Part shown: piece after piece, positions 38,542 through 47,167 of the stretch
Layout: the number at the start of each line of letters is the position of its first letter
Numbering within the stretch: the first letter of the stretch is position 1
Assembly: GCF_016820575.1 (NCBI RefSeq)
Contig: NZ_JAEMQH010000001.1
Location: 744,001-808,000 of the forward strand
Length of the DNA: 64,000 nucleotides
From: Marinobacter sediminum
GTDB taxonomy: Bacteria > Pseudomonadota > Gammaproteobacteria > Pseudomonadales > Oleiphilaceae
Direction: 5' to 3'
Program-made: the position numbers and the translations under genes
Notes under the pieces: generated by a model
Database searches by the model: none
Told to the model about the DNA's origin: nothing
Seen by the model: only the letters and a program-made list of their open reading frames with translations

Positions 38542-39738
38542 GTGACCAGTCCATTCGACCAGCCTGTTGCCCGCGACCACACCTGTTCGGTGAAATTCGA
38601 TGCCCGCAAGGCGGTGTTTGGACGCGAGGAGGTGATTCCAGTGTGGGTGGCGGACATGGATTTCGCCGCGCCGGAAGCCGTGACCCAGGCCCTGGTGGCT
38701 CGAGCCCAGCATCCGGTCTACGGCTATACCCTGTTCCCGGACAGCCTTTTTCAGTCCATGATCGATTGGTTCCAGAGCCGTCATGGTTGGGCCATTGAGC
38801 GCGACTGGATCCTGATGGCACCCGGAGTTGTGCCGTCGCTGCACGCGGCTTGTCTCGCCTATTCGGAGCCCGGCCAGGGGGTGATCATTCAGCCGCCGGT
38901 GTACCCGCCGTTTTTCAGCTCAATAAGGCAGTGCGATCGGACGGTTATTGAGAACCCGCTGATTCTGGAATCGGATTCGGATCAGGGCCCGGGCCGCTAT
39001 CGGATGGATCTGGAACATCTGGAGCAGTGCGCGGCGCGAGCCGATGCCCGGATACTGATGTTGTGCTCGCCCCACAATCCGGTCGGCCGGGTCTGGACTG
39101 AGGACGAGCTGCGTGCGGTGCTGGCGATCGCACGCAAGCACAACCTGGTGGTGCTGTCCGATGAAATCCACTGTGACCTGACCTTCGAAGACGGCCCCCG
39201 GCATACTATGCTGGCGACCCTGGCCGAGCCGGACGACGCCGTGGTGACCACCGTCGCCCCGAGCAAGAGCTTCAACATGCCGGGCCTGGGCCTCTCGGCC
39301 GTGGTCATTCCCGATGCCGAACGCCGCAAGGCCCTGAAAACCGTGTTCCAGACCATGCACATGCCCCAGTGCAATCCGTTCAGCGTGGCCGGCTTTGAAG
39401 CCGGATATCGTGATGGCGGGCCCTGGCTGGATGAGCTTCTGGTCTATTTGCGTGGCAACCGGGATTACGTGGTTGAGGCGGTGAATCGCCGGCTGAGCGG
39501 TATTCAGGTCTCGGCCCCGGAGGCCACCTACCTGATGTGGCTGGACTGCCGCGCGCTGGGGTTGACCGACGCCGAATTGAAGCGGTTCTTCGTGCAGGAA
39601 GCGGGCGTGGGCATGAATCCGGGAATTACTTTCGGTGAGCCGGGATCCGGATTCATGCGGTTGAACATTGGCTGCTCCCGGTCGGTACTGAGCGAGGTAC
39701 TGGGCCGGATAGAAAACGCCTTGGCAGCCAGGTCCTGA
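38542..39738 (+). CDS. patB: PatB/MalY-type PLP-dependent cystathionine beta-lyase
   Basis: A 398-residue fold-type I PLP enzyme. VWVADMDFAAPEAVTQAL near the N-terminus, SPHNPVGRVW, SDEIHCDLTF and the PLP lysine in VAPSKSFNMPGL (Lys242) are the MalY/PatB signatures. These enzymes split cystathionine or cysteine S-conjugates to a thiol, pyruvate and ammonia. The start is GTG with AGGAGTG 5-8 bp upstream. It ends almost at the convergent carbohydrate-binding gene. Confidence 0.9.
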   Translation: MTSPFDQPVARDHTCSVKFDARKAVFGREEVIPVWVADMDFAAPEAVTQALVARAQHPVYGYTLFPDSLFQSMIDWFQSRHGWAIERDWILMAPGVVPSLHAACLAYSEPGQGVIIQPPVYPPFFSSIRQCDRTVIENPLILESDSDQGPGRYRMDLEHLEQCAARADARILMLCSPHNPVGRVWTEDELRAVLAIARKHNLVVLSDEIHCDLTFEDGPRHTMLATLAEPDDAVVTTVAPSKSFNMPGLGLSAVVIPDAERRKALKTVFQTMHMPQCNPFSVAGFEAGYRDGGPWLDELLVYLRGNRDYVVEAVNRRLSGIQVSAPEATYLMWLDCRALGLTDAELKRFFVQEAGVGMNPGITFGEPGSGFMRLNIGCSRSVLSEVLGRIENALAARS

Positions 39739-39739
39739 G

Positions 39740-40243
39740 CTAGTTATCCAGCTGCAGGGAGCAATGCTCCTCAACCGGGCGCCAATGGGGCGGCTCTTTC
39801 ATGCCAGGCATATCACCGTTGGTGGGGCGAATCGCCTCCCACACCATGCCGCCATGGGTTGTCAGGCTGCCAACGATGTAGCTCTCGGCGAATCGCCATT
39901 GCTCCGGACGCTGGCACAGGTTGGGGTTGGTGTTCCCGGTGCCGGCAGTGCCCTTGGTCTTGGTGCGGGGTTTCTCCGCCGCCTGCTGTTTTTTGGTTTG
40001 GGCGCTGTCGCATTCGGGTGCGGTCTTCAGTTCCTTCCAGTCGAAACTGATTCCCGGCTCCTTGCCTTCGTTAATCTGGCGGGCCTGGTACCACTGGCCG
40101 TCGTGAAACACCGCGGCTCCTGCGGTGTAGTAACGGGTAGGCTGCCAGCCAGAGGCCTCAGGTTCGCAGGGTGCGGCCTGCGTCGCAGAGCCCCATCCCA
40201 GGGCCAGCAACAACATCGGTAGTAACATTCGTTGGCTTAACAT
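39740..40243 (-). CDS. Secreted protein with two CBM5/12-like carbohydrate-binding modules
   Basis: A 167-residue exported protein. After the signal peptide (to about ATQAAP) there is a first module, WQPTRYYTAGAAVFHDGQWY with QARQINEGKEPG, then a Lys/Gln/Thr linker, then a second module, FAESYIVGSLTTHGGMVWEA with PPHWRPVEEHC. Both match the chitin-binding CBM5/12 (ChtBD3) pattern of aromatic clusters. No catalytic domain is present, so it may bind chitin, peptidoglycan or other glycans rather than cut them. Confidence 0.75.
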   Translation of the reverse strand: MLSQRMLLPMLLLALGWGSATQAAPCEPEASGWQPTRYYTAGAAVFHDGQWYQARQINEGKEPGISFDWKELKTAPECDSAQTKKQQAAEKPRTKTKGTAGTGNTNPNLCQRPEQWRFAESYIVGSLTTHGGMVWEAIRPTNGDMPGMKEPPHWRPVEEHCSLQLDN

Positions 40244-40258
40244 GAAGATCTCCTTGTT

Positions 40259-41200
40259 CTAGCCCGGCTTGTGGGGGGCGGCAGTCCGCCCGGCCCGGGT
40301 CGCCAGCAGTAATCCCGCAAGAATAAGCAGTCCGCCGGCAACATGGAACAGGCCAAGCGATTCGTTGAGAAAAATACCCGCCAGGATGGACGCAAACACC
40401 GGGGTCAGGTACATGAAAATGGCCGCCCTCGGGGGGCCTACCGTGTGTACTCCATGATTCCAGAAGGCGTAGGCCAGGATGCCCGGGAACACGGCGAAGT
40501 AGAGCAGGGGCAGTGCAGTCTTGCCGGTCAGCTGGAAACCGCCGGAGAACACCAGCAAATCGGTCAGGTAGAAGGGCAGGATTACCAACGCCCCCAGCAG
40601 GATCTGGGTTGTCAGGAAGGTCAGCGGCGGCAGCGGTACTGCTTGGCGGCGCAGCAGCACCGAGAACAAGCCCCAGGAAAATACCGCGGCGACCATGATC
40701 AGGTCACCGGGCTGAGCCTGCAGTCCGGTCAGCACCGCAAGCTCTCCGCGGGCTACTACGGTCAGGATGCCGAATACCGCCAGAGCGATGCCGAGGGCTT
40801 GCAGCGGCCGGGTTCGATCGCCCAATAGCAGCCAGGACATCAGCGCGACAAAGATCGGGATGGTGGCGTTGATCAGGGCGATGTTGGTCGCGGTGGTACT
40901 GGTAGCAGCCAGGTACAGCAGAGAGTTAAAGGCACCGACACTAAAGGTGGCTAGCGCCAGCATGGAGCCCAGCCGCTGGCGGATGATCTGGCGGTGGCGC
41001 CAGATGCCGGGCAGTCCGAATGGCAGCAGGATGGCCAGCGCGATGACCCAGCGCCAGAACGCCATCGACAACGGCGGAATGCTTTCCACCGTGCCCCGGG
41101 CAACCACGGCGTTGCCGGCCCAGAACAGGGGCGTGAGAACCAGCCCGGCATAAGCCAGGCCGGGCGTTTTAAGCAGAGATTCGGCGCTTTCTGAAGACAC
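40259..41200 (-). CDS. EamA-family (DMT) transporter
   Basis: A 313-residue DMT exporter with two EamA repeats and about ten helices. LTPLFWAGNAVVARGTVESI and PPLSMAFWRWVIALAILLPF are the family N-terminal pattern, and AIFMYLTPVFASILAGIFLNE is in the second repeat. GTG start. Substrate unknown. It lies 46 bp upstream, on the same strand, of the gene before it (the M14-type deacylase), which may share its transcript. Confidence 0.85.
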   Translation of the reverse strand: MSSESAESLLKTPGLAYAGLVLTPLFWAGNAVVARGTVESIPPLSMAFWRWVIALAILLPFGLPGIWRHRQIIRQRLGSMLALATFSVGAFNSLLYLAATSTTATNIALINATIPIFVALMSWLLLGDRTRPLQALGIALAVFGILTVVARGELAVLTGLQAQPGDLIMVAAVFSWGLFSVLLRRQAVPLPPLTFLTTQILLGALVILPFYLTDLLVFSGGFQLTGKTALPLLYFAVFPGILAYAFWNHGVHTVGPPRAAIFMYLTPVFASILAGIFLNESLGLFHVAGGLLILAGLLLATRAGRTAAPHKPG

Positions 41201-41246
41201 TCACACACTCATACATCGGGTGGATTCGAGAAAAGTGCCTAGGATA

Positions 41247-42692
41247 CTACTCTCCCGGAATCTCTGCCTCTGTACCAATGTGGTAGGCCGCAAAGCCGGC
41301 CATGACTACCTGATCTACCGCCATGCCGATGACCCGGCCATTGCTGCTGGACCGGATCGGATACTGGGCATTGGTGATCGGGTCGGCCACGTAGCCGAGG
41401 ATTTCACCCTCGGAGACCCGGGCGCCGAGCTCCACATCGCTGAACAGGATGCCGCCGTGCTGGGCCCGGATCCAGTCGGAATCGTAATAAACCGGTTCCG
41501 GATCGCTCCAGACAAACATGCGGGAAATCATGCCCTGGCGCTCCATCAGGCTGGTGAGGCTGTTTACGCCGGCCTCAATCTGATGCTCCTGAATCCGGTG
41601 CGACTCACCGGCCTCCATGGTCACGGTGGTGATGCCTGCCTCAACCGCAGCGTTACGCAGCATGCCGGAGGAGCCGGAGCTGTGCACCACGGCCATGCGG
41701 TCAAAGCCCTGGGTCAGGGTCGCTACGTCGGGGTTGTTCATGTCCGCCCGCAGTTGCGGGAGGTTGGTGCGCTTGAGTGAGCCGGTGTGGATATCCACCA
41801 ACAGGTTGCAGCGGCGGATGATGTTCTCGAACAGGGAATAGGCGATACGGTCCGCCAGGCTGCCGTCGGGGCTGCCCGGGAAATGACGATTCAGGTCACG
41901 ACGGTCCGGCAGGTAACGACTGCCCTGCTGGAAACCCGGCAGGTTCACGATAGGAACGCCGACCACGCGCCCGGACAGCTTTTCAGGATCCAGGTCGTAC
42001 ATGGTGCGACGGATGATCTCGATGCCGTTGAGTTCGTCGCCGTGGATGGCGCCGGTCAGGCACAGGGTCGGTCCGGCATTGGCGCCGTTCACCACCAGTA
42101 CCGGGGTCGGCTGGGACAGTCCAGCAATCTGGATGCCCGGTGACCAGGCCAGGCGAGTCGAGGTGCCCGGCAGGATTTCGTTACCCAGCAGGGTAAAGCT
42201 CTCGGCCGGCTTTGACACCGGCGTGAGGTCTTCGGTACCCGCGGTTACCGGTTCTTCGCCCAGACGGACTTCGCTGTCTTCGGTCGGCGTGCTCTCACTG
42301 ACCTTGGGTTCGGCGGCCGGTTGTGTCGGCTGGGTGACGGCCGCAGAGTCGGTGTTCGGGGACGGTTTTGGCGGTGGTGCCACGTCCTTCAGGTCAATGT
42401 TGGGTGCGACCTTGTTCGGAGTCTGCGAGGCTGGCTTGGGGGTGCTGGCAACGTCCTTGGTTGGCTGCTTCTTGTCAGGGCGCGACTTGGCATCGGACTC
42501 TTTGACCCGTGGCTCCGATTGCTCGACATCCTCGACACTTTCGTCCTCGGCCAGGGCCGCGACCATGGTTTCCGGAGTCTTGTCGCCCTCGCTGCCGGCG
42601 GTTTCAGCGGCAACAGAAACCGGCAGGGCAAGTGCCAGCGCCCAGGGTAGAAGTCGAGTGGATGTCAGTACGGAGTGCCTGCGAAACAGCAT
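41247..42692 (-). CDS. Succinylglutamate desuccinylase/aspartoacylase-family (M14) protein with a proline-rich N-terminal region
   Basis: A 481-residue exported protein. A signal peptide (to about VSVAAE) is followed by a 140-residue acidic, Pro/Ser/Thr/Lys-rich region and then the M14 catalytic domain. Zinc-binding motifs are GAIHGDELNG (His, Glu) and LLVDIHTGS (His). DLNRHFPGSPDG and TVTMEAGESHRIQEH are also typical of this zinc deacylase family. Family members remove acyl groups or act on peptidoglycan-linked or small amide substrates. The disordered N-terminus suggests a periplasmic, possibly envelope-tethered enzyme. Confidence 0.85.
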   Translation of the reverse strand: MLFRRHSVLTSTRLLPWALALALPVSVAAETAGSEGDKTPETMVAALAEDESVEDVEQSEPRVKESDAKSRPDKKQPTKDVASTPKPASQTPNKVAPNIDLKDVAPPPKPSPNTDSAAVTQPTQPAAEPKVSESTPTEDSEVRLGEEPVTAGTEDLTPVSKPAESFTLLGNEILPGTSTRLAWSPGIQIAGLSQPTPVLVVNGANAGPTLCLTGAIHGDELNGIEIIRRTMYDLDPEKLSGRVVGVPIVNLPGFQQGSRYLPDRRDLNRHFPGSPDGSLADRIAYSLFENIIRRCNLLVDIHTGSLKRTNLPQLRADMNNPDVATLTQGFDRMAVVHSSGSSGMLRNAAVEAGITTVTMEAGESHRIQEHQIEAGVNSLTSLMERQGMISRMFVWSDPEPVYYDSDWIRAQHGGILFSDVELGARVSEGEILGYVADPITNAQYPIRSSSNGRVIGMAVDQVVMAGFAAYHIGTEAEIPGE

Positions 42693-42968
42693 AATTCCTC
42701 ACGGGTCGTCAAAATGCGCTCAAGCATAGAGCGCTCTTAGCGGCCATGAAACAGCTGTGACAAAGGTTTAATGCCACCTTCATGAAGTGCCGGTGTTTAC
42801 GGGTTAATCCAACCTGAATTGGTGGATTTTTAAACAGATATCTCAGTTATACCCGGCCGCCACGACGAACGATGTGGAAGTATTGCGAAGTTTGGTTGTG
42901 ATTTTGTTACAGAGGAACTTGGAACAGGCAGCCGGAGCAGGGCTCCGGCTGCCGATGGCAAGGCCAGA

Positions 42969-45275
42969 TCAGGCCTTGAGAGCGGCCTGGATGTCCTCAG
43001 GCCGAATCGGGATGGTCCGCATACGGACACCTACGGCGGCAAAGATGGCGTTACCGATAGCGGGTCCGACCACCGTGGTTGCCGGCTCGCCAAGACCCAC
43101 CGCAGTTTCGGTGCTCTTGATGAATTCGGCCTGGATCTCAGGCACGTCGCGCATCCGCATGGGCGTGTAGGTGTTCAGGTTGGTGTCGCGCACCTCGCCC
43201 TGCTCGATCTGCGTGCCCTCGTGCAACGCCATGCTGGCGCCCCAGAGCGCCGCACCCTCAACCTGGGCCAAGGCCCCGTCTGGATGAACGATGGTGCCGG
43301 CGTCGGTTACCAGGGTCAGTTTCTGCAGGGTTACCTTGCCGCTGTCCCGGTTAACGTGCACCCGGGCGACACAGGCGGTCCAGGTTGGCATGTTGCGTTC
43401 CTGGCCGTAGGTGGTGGCCACTCCGAGCCCGGTGTCGGCAGGCATGTCCTTGCCCCAGTCCGAGATCTCCCGAACCCGCTTCAGCACAGTGGCCTGACGG
43501 TTGGCGCCACCCACGGAGTTGGGTGCGGACCCGGCGTTCTTGCCCTCGGCCTTAAGCCGGCTGAGCCGGAACTCGATGGCATCCTCGCCGGTTTTTTGGG
43601 CGGCCTCGTCGATGAAGCTTTCCAATGCCCAGTTCACCCAGCCGGAGCCGACTGACCGCAACCAGCCGGGGCGGAAGGTGTCGCTGGCCAGTTCGTTGGA
43701 AATGGCGCGCAGACGATGGGCGCCCAGGGAGTACCAGTGTGCGGCCCCGTGGATGGAAAAGGGGTCGAACTTCTCGCCATTTTCGCCCTTGGGCATGAAG
43801 AACGGCGCCATCGCCTTGGTTGGCCAGCCGGCGGTGGCGTGATGTTCCATGCCCAGCACCTGGCCATCACCGTCAAACGCCATGCGCAGTTTCTGCACCG
43901 ACGGCGACCGGATGGAGTCAAACCGGGAGTCGTCCTCGCGGGTGAGCATCAGCTTCACCGGCTTGCCCAGCTGTTTCGCGGCCAGGGCCGCGGGCACGCA
44001 GTAATCGCCGTTGAGCCGTCGACCAAAGCCGCCACCCAGCAGGTAGGTACGCATGACGATGTTGTCTTCTTTCTCACCCAGGGCCTTGGCCAGGGTGGGT
44101 AGAATCAGTGACTGCCATTGATTGCCGGTGTGGATCTCCCAGAGGCCATCTTTCTGGTAGGCCAGGGCGTTCACCGGCTCCAGCTGGAAGTGCAGCACAC
44201 TGTGGGTGACGTATTCCTGCTCCAGCACGGAATCGGCGGAGCTGAAGGCGTTATCGATGCCGTCCTCGTTGACTACCAGGGCACCGGTGCTGGCGTCGGC
44301 GATCAGGCGCCGGCCTTCGTCCAGGATCTTCTGCTCGGTCACGTCGGCGGTCTTGCCCGCGGCCCAGTCCACCTTGATCACCTTGGCGGCGGCGTTGGCG
44401 GCGTGTACCGAGTCGGCGATCACCACGGCCCAGCCCGGTACCGTGCCCGAGGCGTCATCAAGAACCAGAGTCTGTTGATAACCGGGGATCGACTTGGCTT
44501 CGCTGTCGTCCACGGACTTGACGCTGGAGCCGTAACGGGTGGGGGGCACCAGCGCGCGACCGTACACCATGCCTTCAACCGTGGCATCCAGTCCATAAAG
44601 CGCGCTGCCGTCGGTTTTGTCCGGAATATCCAGGGCCTTGCTTTCCTCGCCAATCAAACGTCGCTCCTGGGGCGGTTTAATCGGCATGGCCTTCAGCTCT
44701 TCTTCGCTGAAGCTGCGATCAATGTTGCCATCGCGAACAATGTCGGCATAACTGATGGCCCGGTCCCCGGCGATTACCTGACTGCCCCGAGCCTGGCATT
44801 GCCCGGCCGGCACGCCCAGCAGTTTGGCACCCTCTTCAATCAGCGCGGTCCGGCCGGCTGCACCGGCGCGGCTGAGTTTGTCGAAGTTTTCCCACACCGA
44901 CCAGCTGCCGCCGGTGACCATCAGGCCCCATTTCGGATCGCTGTCGACATAGTGCAGCTCGACGTCGTTCCAGTCGGCTTCCAGTTCATCGGCAACAATG
45001 CGCGCCAGTGCCGTACCCACGTGCTGGCCCATTTCCGCTTCCACGATGTTCACGATCACCCGGCCATCTGGGTGCACCTGGAACCAGATGGTGGGCTCGA
45101 AGGCCCCCTCGGAAATGCTTTTGGCGGCGCTGGCGACGGGAATGCCCGAGCTGGCAAAGGCCATGGTCAGACCGGCCCCGGCGGCACCGATCAGGAAGCC
45201 TCGGCGACTGAGTCTGGGCGTGTCCGATGCCTGTTCGGCGGCGGAATTGGCGAGGTATTTGGCGAACTTACGCAT
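42969..45275 (-). CDS. Molybdenum hydroxylase large subunit, isoquinoline 1-oxidoreductase type
   Basis: A 768-residue xanthine dehydrogenase-family molybdopterin subunit. A twin-arginine signal, LSRRGFLIGAAGAG, is near residue 23, so it is exported folded. Typical large-subunit motifs follow: LLGGGFGRRLNGDY, FRLSRLKAEGKN, and C-terminal GEPATTVVGPAIGNAIFAAV. It is paired with a 2Fe-2S subunit and a triheme cytochrome c, as in IorAB, NicAB and membrane aldehyde dehydrogenases. It probably hydroxylates an N-heterocycle or aldehyde in the periplasm. The start codon overlaps the small-subunit gene by 8 bp. The 276 bp after it hold no gene. Confidence 0.88.
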   Translation of the reverse strand: MRKFAKYLANSAAEQASDTPRLSRRGFLIGAAGAGLTMAFASSGIPVASAAKSISEGAFEPTIWFQVHPDGRVIVNIVEAEMGQHVGTALARIVADELEADWNDVELHYVDSDPKWGLMVTGGSWSVWENFDKLSRAGAAGRTALIEEGAKLLGVPAGQCQARGSQVIAGDRAISYADIVRDGNIDRSFSEEELKAMPIKPPQERRLIGEESKALDIPDKTDGSALYGLDATVEGMVYGRALVPPTRYGSSVKSVDDSEAKSIPGYQQTLVLDDASGTVPGWAVVIADSVHAANAAAKVIKVDWAAGKTADVTEQKILDEGRRLIADASTGALVVNEDGIDNAFSSADSVLEQEYVTHSVLHFQLEPVNALAYQKDGLWEIHTGNQWQSLILPTLAKALGEKEDNIVMRTYLLGGGFGRRLNGDYCVPAALAAKQLGKPVKLMLTREDDSRFDSIRSPSVQKLRMAFDGDGQVLGMEHHATAGWPTKAMAPFFMPKGENGEKFDPFSIHGAAHWYSLGAHRLRAISNELASDTFRPGWLRSVGSGWVNWALESFIDEAAQKTGEDAIEFRLSRLKAEGKNAGSAPNSVGGANRQATVLKRVREISDWGKDMPADTGLGVATTYGQERNMPTWTACVARVHVNRDSGKVTLQKLTLVTDAGTIVHPDGALAQVEGAALWGASMALHEGTQIEQGEVRDTNLNTYTPMRMRDVPEIQAEFIKSTETAVGLGEPATTVVGPAIGNAIFAAVGVRMRTIPIRPEDIQAALKA

Positions 45276-45786
45276 TGCTCATCTCCTCTTGGCCGGGCTC
45301 ATAGAACTGGGGTGAACCGGCGCTGCTGCTCTCGCTCGACCCGGCGGCCAGGTGAATCGCTTTGCGAATCCGGACATAGGCCATGCAGCGGCACAGGTTG
45401 CCGCTCATGATCTGATTGATCTGCTCATCGGTGGGGTTGGGGAAATCCTGCAGCAGGGTGGCTGCCTGCATGATCTGCCCGGACTGGCAATAACCGCACT
45501 GAGGTGCCTGGGCATCTACCCAGGCCTGTTGCAGCGGGTGCTCGCCGTCCTGACCCAGGCCCTCAATGGTGGTGATCTGCTGGCCGGACACGCTGCCCAC
45601 CGTGGTGATGCAGGAGCGGGTCGCGCGTCCATTGAGATGCACGGTACAGGCGCCACACATGCCAATGCCGCAGCCGAATTTGGTCCCGGTCAGGCCGGCG
45701 TGATCACGAATGGCCCAGAGCAACGGGGTATCTTCGGGCACGTCGAGGCTCATGGCCTCGCCGTTGAGTTGGAACTGGATAGTCAT
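45268..45786 (-). CDS. 2Fe-2S small subunit of the molybdenum hydroxylase
   Basis: A 172-residue iron-sulfur subunit. The ferredoxin-like cluster uses Cys39, Cys44, Cys47 and Cys59 (FGCGIGMCGACTVH and SCI); the second uses Cys97, Cys100, Cys132 and Cys134 (QCGYCQSGQ and NLCRC). This layout is that of the IorA/CoxS family. It passes electrons from the molybdenum site to the cytochrome. It is the middle gene of the operon, 30 bp after the cytochrome. Confidence 0.92.
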   Translation of the reverse strand: MTIQFQLNGEAMSLDVPEDTPLLWAIRDHAGLTGTKFGCGIGMCGACTVHLNGRATRSCITTVGSVSGQQITTIEGLGQDGEHPLQQAWVDAQAPQCGYCQSGQIMQAATLLQDFPNPTDEQINQIMSGNLCRCMAYVRIRKAIHLAAGSSESSSAGSPQFYEPGQEEMSNA

Positions 45787-45816
45787 TGGCTATCTCCTTG
45801 AATCATGTGTTGGCCC

Positions 45817-47088
45817 TCAGAGTTGACGAGCGTCCTGTAGGTGTTGCTCCAGATTTTCCCATGGCGGCTGGCCTGAGCTTTGTCTCAGGTACCTGGTCAG
45901 CGCGATCAGGTCGGCGTCACTCAGGCCGCTACTAAAGCCGGGCATGGCAAGCCCGCGCAGGCCGGTCGGCTCATCGATACCGTGCAGGGTGATGCGCAGC
46001 AGATTCACCGGATCGGGTGCCGTTACCGCACTGTTCAGACTCAACTCCGGGCGAGCCGCCTTGAGTGAGGACGGCGCATTGTAATGGCATGAGGCGCAGG
46101 CCGAGGAAAAGATTTCCTCGCCGGTGCGGTTGTTCGGATCGGCCGCATCGTGGGCCTGGCTGACATGATTGGCAGCCACCTCCGCTGCCTTGGCATTATC
46201 CACGGCACCGGTGAGGTCCTGGAAATACACCGCCAGCGCCCGGATGTCGTCATCCGGCGCCTCAATCAGGCCCTTGTGTACCACGCTTGCCATCGACCCG
46301 GCGGCGATACCGTGCCATTTGGAACCGCCCGCACGGAGGTACTGAAACAGTTCGTCCTCGGTCCAGGGCACCGGAGTGGCGAGGGTGGTGTTGAGTGCTG
46401 GTGCATACCAGTTATCCACAACCGCACCGTTGTAAGTTTTATCTGCGATTTCCGCGCCGAAGGCATTCCGGGGCGAGTGGCAGGCAGTGCAGTGGCCCAG
46501 GCCTTCGGCAATATAAGCACCGCGGTTCCAGGCATCCCCCTTGCTGTCGTCGGGCTGAAAACGCTCACCATCGAAGAATAGGGTCTTCCAGCCTGCCTGC
46601 AGCATGCGCAGATTGAACGGGAAATCGAGCTGGTTGTCCGGGCCCTGGTGGTCCAACGCCTGGCGGCTCATCACGTAGGCATACAGCGCGGACAGGTCTT
46701 CGTCGGTGACCTTGGTGAAGTGGGTGTACGGAAAGGCCGGATACAGGTGCGAGCCATCCCGGGACACCCCTTCGCGCATGGCCCGTACGAAGGCCTCTTC
46801 AGACCAGGTGCCAATGCCCTGTTCCGGGTGCGGGCTGATGTTGGTGGAGTACAGGGTGCCGAAGGGGGTGGGGAAATCCACACCGCCGGCCAGAGGTTTT
46901 GACGGATCGCTGGTATGGCAAGAAGCGCAGTTGCCGAGTCCCGCCAGTACCTTGCCCCTGGCGATCTGATCCTGGCTGAAGGAGTCAGCGCTGGGTTGGT
47001 CTATTTCATCAATGGCGGGCTTCCAGATAATCAGGAAGGCAACGAAGACGGCGATAACAATGAGGCCTGACAAGATTTTTTTTATCAC
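45817..47088 (-). CDS. Triheme cytochrome c electron acceptor of the molybdenum hydroxylase
   Basis: A 423-residue membrane-anchored cytochrome. One N-terminal helix (about residues 6-22) is followed by three CXXCH heme sites: CASCH at 54-58, CTACH at 200-204 and CASCH at 331-335. The arrangement matches the cytochrome subunits of alcohol and aldehyde dehydrogenases and NicB-type partners. It probably passes electrons to the ubiquinone or cytochrome oxidase. First gene of the operon, GTG start. Confidence 0.9.
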   Translation of the reverse strand: MIKKILSGLIVIAVFVAFLIIWKPAIDEIDQPSADSFSQDQIARGKVLAGLGNCASCHTSDPSKPLAGGVDFPTPFGTLYSTNISPHPEQGIGTWSEEAFVRAMREGVSRDGSHLYPAFPYTHFTKVTDEDLSALYAYVMSRQALDHQGPDNQLDFPFNLRMLQAGWKTLFFDGERFQPDDSKGDAWNRGAYIAEGLGHCTACHSPRNAFGAEIADKTYNGAVVDNWYAPALNTTLATPVPWTEDELFQYLRAGGSKWHGIAAGSMASVVHKGLIEAPDDDIRALAVYFQDLTGAVDNAKAAEVAANHVSQAHDAADPNNRTGEEIFSSACASCHYNAPSSLKAARPELSLNSAVTAPDPVNLLRITLHGIDEPTGLRGLAMPGFSSGLSDADLIALTRYLRQSSGQPPWENLEQHLQDARQL

Positions 47089-47167
47089 GAGCGTGTTCCA
47101 TTTGTGCGATGAATTTCCTTCCGTGTAACGCTAGTCGGCTTTGATCAAACCGGCAAACTGCGGACCT

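Noticed and set aside
44118-45410. A 430-codon open frame opposite the molybdenum hydroxylase
   Set aside because: Antisense shadow; the hydroxylase has all its family motifs.
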